This document shows positions 13,084 through 15,739 of a DNA stretch of 15,739 nucleotides, piece by piece (position 1 is the first letter of the stretch; each line of letters begins with the position of its first letter). Origin of the DNA: an uncultured Desulfomonile sp. (lineage in GTDB: Bacteria; Desulfobacterota; Desulfomonilia; Desulfomonilales; Desulfomonilaceae); the NCBI GenBank assembly GCA_903853735.1, contig CAINUH010000136.1, forward strand, positions 1-15,739, in the 5' to 3' direction. Under the pieces are notes generated by a model. The model did not search any database. It was not told the origin of the DNA and was given only the letters and a program-made list of their open reading frames with translations. Made by a program: the position numbers and the translations under genes.

Positions 13084-14388
13084 CTATTCGTCTTGAATCC
13101 CGCAAGCCCTTCTCACCGGACCTATCATGTATAGCGAGCCCGCGCCAAGTATAAGGTCTTCAGGAGCAGCTTTTTCCATTAATGCACCAAACCCTTCAGT
13201 GATGTCACCAAACGCACGAGCTGGAATCCCAAATTGCCTAACTTCAGCAGCTAATTCCTCAGGGTTCAAGGCCCGGTTGCTTTGTGGCGGCACACAAACC
13301 ACTTCCCGAGCAATGGGAGCAATAATCTCAACGAGTTTGGAATAGTTTTTGTCCCTCAGCATCCCCAAGAGCAGCAAAGGCTTGGCTTGGGGATAGATTG
13401 TTCGCAAAGCGCTTTTCAAGAGCCTCATGCCTTCAAGGGTGTGAGCCCCGTCAATCACCACATCCGGTAGTCTTCTAAGGACCTCAAACCTGCCAGGGAA
13501 AAACGTGCCTTCGATGCCTCTCCGAATAGCATCCGCAGTGATCGGATAATTTTGAGCCATCATTTCCTCGGCGACTGCAGCAGCCAGAGCAGCGTTCTTT
13601 ATCTGGTGGCCGCCGGTCATTCCCGTAGTCAGATTTTCCAAAGTAAGTGTCCTGGACTCATACGTGAGGCTGTTCCGGCCTATTCTTATTCCACGAAAAT
13701 CCCGTCCGAATTCCTTTACCGGGGCGGTAAGTATATTTGCCGTCTCGAGTATCACATGCCGAGCCTCATTTCGAGAGGCCCCTGTTACGAGTGCAACCCC
13801 GCGCTTTATTATGCCGGCCTTTTCCCTAGCAATTGATGCTATTCCTTGGCCTAGATAGTCCTCGTGCTCCCTGGAAATATCAGTAATTACCGAAACATCC
13901 GGCATCACGGTATTCGTAGCGTCAAGTCGGCCACCCAGACCGACCTCGATCACCGCCAGATCAGGCTTTGCCTGAGCTATACAGTCAAATGCCACCGCAG
14001 TGGTAAACTCAAAGAATGTGGTCCGCGCCGGCTCGTAAAGTTGGCGTATCTTGTGTGTAGAGGTAACGAGAGATTCCACGGACACCATGCGGCCGTTGAG
14101 CTTAATGCGTTCACGGAAGTCGTTAAGGTGCGGGGACGTGTAAAGGGCTGTTTTGAGGCCGGCTTCCCGTGCGATATTGGTTATGTACGACGCGGTAGAG
14201 CCTTTTCCGTTGCTGCCGGCGACGTGGACTACGCGAAACGACTTCTGGGGATTGCCCAGCTTTTCCAGCAGAGAAGTAATGTTGTCAAGGCCCAGCAGTA
14301 TGCCGAAGCGTTCTAAACTGTACAGGAAACTTATTGTTTCCCGGTATTCTGCTTCCAGTTCCAGTTCTTGCGTTGACCGAAACAGCAT
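13084..14388 (-). CDS. folC: Bifunctional folylpolyglutamate synthase / dihydrofolate synthase
   Basis: A 434-residue cytoplasmic ATP-dependent ligase that adds glutamate to dihydropteroate and then to folates. The N-terminus has FLYSLERFGI and LGLDNITSLLEKLGNP, then the P-loop VHVAGSNGKGSTASYI (GSNGKGS at 58-64) and TSPHLNDFRERI. Downstream are VIEVGLGGRLDATNTVMPDV, SREHEDYLGQGIASIAREKA with GIIKRG, and, in the C-terminal domain, PGRFEVLRRLPDVVIDGAHT. All of these are family hallmarks. The ATG at 14388 is chosen because GGAG lies eight bases upstream; a TTG seven codons earlier lacks such a site. In many bacteria folC follows accD, which is not adjacent here. A promoter at 14554-14582 would serve folC and probably lptD. 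Confidence 0.95.
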   Translation of the reverse strand: MLFRSTQELELEAEYRETISFLYSLERFGILLGLDNITSLLEKLGNPQKSFRVVHVAGSNGKGSTASYITNIAREAGLKTALYTSPHLNDFRERIKLNGRMVSVESLVTSTHKIRQLYEPARTTFFEFTTAVAFDCIAQAKPDLAVIEVGLGGRLDATNTVMPDVSVITDISREHEDYLGQGIASIAREKAGIIKRGVALVTGASRNEARHVILETANILTAPVKEFGRDFRGIRIGRNSLTYESRTLTLENLTTGMTGGHQIKNAALAAAVAEEMMAQNYPITADAIRRGIEGTFFPGRFEVLRRLPDVVIDGAHTLEGMRLLKSALRTIYPQAKPLLLLGMLRDKNYSKLVEIIAPIAREVVCVPPQSNRALNPEELAAEVRQFGIPARAFGDITEGFGALMEKAAPEDLILGAGSLYMIGPVRRACGIQDE

Positions 14389-14396
14389 TAACGAAA

Positions 14397-14400
14397 CTCC
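14397..14400 (-). promoter_or_regulatory. Ribosome binding site deciding the folC start
   Basis: GGAG on the minus strand, eight bases before the ATG at 14388. It supports that ATG over the TTG at 14409. Confidence 0.55.
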
Positions 14401-14553
14401 AACAGGCAATTCCAGTGGGCTTTACTTACTCGCAAAACAGAGAAGTGCTTTCCCTAAGCTTGAGAGGGTGGTATCCGCGCCGGTCGCGTAGTTTCCGTCG
14501 CATTGAAATACCAGAACCCTTCCCTTTTTCTAAAAACTGCTCACTTTCTTGCT

Positions 14554-14582
14554 TTTATAACATTCATACATGACAAGGTCAA
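14554..14582 (-). promoter_or_regulatory. Candidate sigma-70 promoter for folC-lptD
   Basis: On the minus strand TTGACC (14577-14582, 5 of 6), a 17-base spacer, and TATAAA (14554-14559, 5 of 6). This is among the best promoter matches in the window. The predicted start near 14547 gives a leader of about 160 bases before folC. It sits in the 253-bp gap between folC and the hydrolase, in which no other feature is convincing. Confidence 0.55.
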
Positions 14583-14641
14583 GGAGTTGAGAAGCGTAAC
14601 AATCTGGATTGAATAATAAATACTGGCGTGAAACCGAGATC

Positions 14642-15616
14642 TTACAAAGCCTCCCTGAGCCTGCAGATCATTGCATTCCAGTGAGAATCGTCACGGTATA
14701 TGATAAGCCTGCCGTTCAACCCAACCAATTCATTATTCTTCTTATCCGCTTTCATTTTGAACTTCCCGACTAGTAAGGCTGCATGCTCCACAGGTTTTTT
14801 CATGTGGACCGTCGCCACTATTTTCATGTCCGGGTTACTTTCAAGTAGTGCTGGAATGGTTTCAACGACGTCCTTTTCAAACCAGCAGTCAAAATACACT
14901 ATTTTGGAAAGCCGAGAACGGAAAACCTCTGCATAAGGATCTTCCTTTATACTTCGGGCAAGCCAGTTGCCCACGGCGTTGAGGACTTTGCCGCCACCCG
15001 AGAATCCTGCGAGTACAATGGTCGTCTTGTCTTTTCTAACATGCGGGAATCTGGCTCGAAATGCCTTGAACACTTGATTGATGGTCTTGAAAAGACGATC
15101 CGGCCTCTCGCCCTCGCGAGGAGCCAATGAACTCCAGCGGTCCCTACCAATCGATCCTGGCGGTATATGGGGGGTATCAACGAATCCAACAAAAAGAAAT
15201 GGCCGCGAGGGACGCTTTTCGACCAACAATTCCAATTCCTTGCGAAAAGCCTGGTAGTAATCTTTCGCCTGCATGCCGTGGAAGTATAGGATGATTTCGA
15301 CTCCGTCAAATCGATCAAAATCATAATTTCCCACCATCCAGACGTATCGCATTTCGTCATGCCAAGGAGGAAGCCTCCAGCGCTGGTACGGAACGCACCC
15401 GGACTCGGAAACGATCAAGCCATGTTCGTTCTCGACACCGCGCACAGAGGTTTGATCATATATGTGGTGTGAAAAGGACAAAATCGTGCAGGAGTTTACG
15501 GCTCCGAGTAGCGAGAAACTGAGGGCAAGGGGGATCAGCTTGGCAAATCGTTCATGCAAGCCCGTTAAAAGGGGCCAACCCAGGATATATGACCAGATGT
15601 CCTTGAACAGACACAT
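14642..15616 (-). CDS. Unrecognised exported or membrane-anchored alpha/beta-hydrolase-like protein
   Basis: A 324-residue protein. I recognise the fold pattern but no named family. Seen: VEIILYFHG (about 106-114, oxyanion-hole style HG), the nucleophile elbow IVLAGFSGGGKVLN with Ser206, an Asp at 243 in IVYFDCWF, and DSHWNAM with His312 near the end. Together these make a plausible Ser-Asp-His triad of a serine hydrolase/esterase. A hydrophobic stretch near 26-40 (AKLIPLALSFSLLGAV) followed by NSC (Cys43) suggests a signal anchor or, less surely, a lipoprotein signal. The start is uncertain: ATG 15616 has GGAGGG twelve bases upstream. A TTG at 15673 overlaps the -10 box and is rejected. A TTG at 15559 would give a compact lipoprotein-type signal but lacks a ribosome site. 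It has its own well-formed promoter. Confidence 0.7.
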   Translation of the reverse strand: MCLFKDIWSYILGWPLLTGLHERFAKLIPLALSFSLLGAVNSCTILSFSHHIYDQTSVRGVENEHGLIVSESGCVPYQRWRLPPWHDEMRYVWMVGNYDFDRFDGVEIILYFHGMQAKDYYQAFRKELELLVEKRPSRPFLFVGFVDTPHIPPGSIGRDRWSSLAPREGERPDRLFKTINQVFKAFRARFPHVRKDKTTIVLAGFSGGGKVLNAVGNWLARSIKEDPYAEVFRSRLSKIVYFDCWFEKDVVETIPALLESNPDMKIVATVHMKKPVEHAALLVGKFKMKADKKNNELVGLNGRLIIYRDDSHWNAMICRLREAL

Positions 15617-15624
15617 GAGGATGA

Positions 15625-15645
15625 AAATCCCTCCGGATGGGATTT
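15625..15645 (-). promoter_or_regulatory. Hairpin covering the hydrolase ribosome binding site
   Basis: A perfect 7-bp inverted repeat, AAATCCC (15639-15645 on the minus strand) and GGGATTT (15625-15631), with a 7-base loop. The GGG of the GGAGGG ribosome binding site (15629-15634) lies in the stem. Folding of the short leader would partly hide the site, allowing translational control. Based on sequence only. Confidence 0.4.
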
Positions 15646-15665
15646 CCCTCCCCAAGCAGGTAAAT

Positions 15666-15693
15666 ATTATCAACTTGTTAGGCCAATTGTCAA
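15666..15693 (-). promoter_or_regulatory. Candidate sigma-70 promoter for the hydrolase gene
   Basis: On the minus strand a perfect TTGACA (15688-15693), a 16-base spacer and GATAAT (15666-15671, 5 of 6). An alternative -10, TAATAT, lies two bases further. The predicted start near 15659 leaves a leader of about 43 bases to the ATG at 15616, and excludes the TTG at 15673 as a start codon. Confidence 0.55.
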
Positions 15694-15694
15694 C

Positions 15695-15720
15695 AGAGCA
15701 TTATTCCAGAACATTATTCC
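15695..15720 (-). repeat. Tandem 13-bp direct repeat immediately upstream of a -35 box
   Basis: On the minus strand GGAATAATGTTCT is followed directly by GGAATAATGCTCT, identical at 12 of 13 positions, then a single G and the TTGACA box. The position is right for an activator or repressor site, or an A/T-rich UP-like element. No known regulator motif is recognised. Confidence 0.5.
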
Positions 15721-15739
15721 GGTCAAGTACGGCAATAAT

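Noticed and set aside
13864..14316. 150-codon open frame on the plus strand
   Set aside because: It lies opposite the ATP-binding region of folC, whose motifs are all intact; the plus frame looks like a shadow.
14426..14503. 25-codon frame in the folC leader on the minus strand
   Set aside because: The nearest ribosome-like site (AGGG) is thirteen bases away, and the frame stops about 40 bases before folC without coupling geometry.
15671..15673. TTG as start of the hydrolase gene
   Set aside because: It overlaps the predicted -10 box and has no ribosome binding site; the ATG at 15616 has GGAGGG upstream.

Overview
The window reads as a gene-dense stretch of a Gram-negative, probably anaerobic bacterium, most likely of the Desulfobacterota (Syntrophobacter/Desulfomonile-like). 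This is inferred from an LptD outer-membrane assembly protein, a ferredoxin-thioredoxin reductase catalytic chain in a non-photosynthetic setting, a DnaJ plus small MerR-like partner pair, and base composition near 50% G+C judged by eye. There is no rRNA, tRNA, CRISPR array or insertion sequence, and no gap over 300 bases between genes.

Layout. At the left edge a truncated amidohydrolase (1-713) runs leftward. From 930 to 5336 five genes run rightward: dnaJ, a CbpM/HspR-like partner, an exported TPR protein, a HAD-IIA phosphatase and the FTR catalytic chain. The amidohydrolase and dnaJ promoters are back to back, and their -35 boxes occupy almost the same bases (779-785). From 5355 to the right edge everything runs leftward: a Tat-type superoxide dismutase meeting FTR tail to tail with 18 bp between; a tight cluster rsmD-coaD-aminotransferase-surE-rnc (10043 to 6271); folC, lptD and an unrecognised two-helix membrane protein (14388 to 10139); and an unrecognised exported alpha/beta-hydrolase-like protein (15616 to 14642).

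Working together. The leftward genes are mostly housekeeping: folate polyglutamylation, LPS export, 16S rRNA methylation, CoA synthesis, amino-acid transamination, nucleotide dephosphorylation and RNA processing. The rightward cluster pairs a J-protein and its likely modulator with a thiol-redox enzyme, next to an exported SOD, which suggests protein-quality and oxidative-stress functions.

No clearly new system is evident. The best leads are regulatory: the shared -35 region at 779-785; two short ORFs that end one base before dnaJ and before lptD; a hairpin plus near-leaderless promoter in front of rsmD; and the hydrolase upstream region, which has a tandem 13-bp repeat, a perfect -35 and a hairpin covering the ribosome binding site. 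The two unrecognised proteins (membrane protein at 10139-10609, hydrolase at 14642-15616) are the best protein leads. All promoter, hairpin and small-ORF calls come from reading the sequence by eye.
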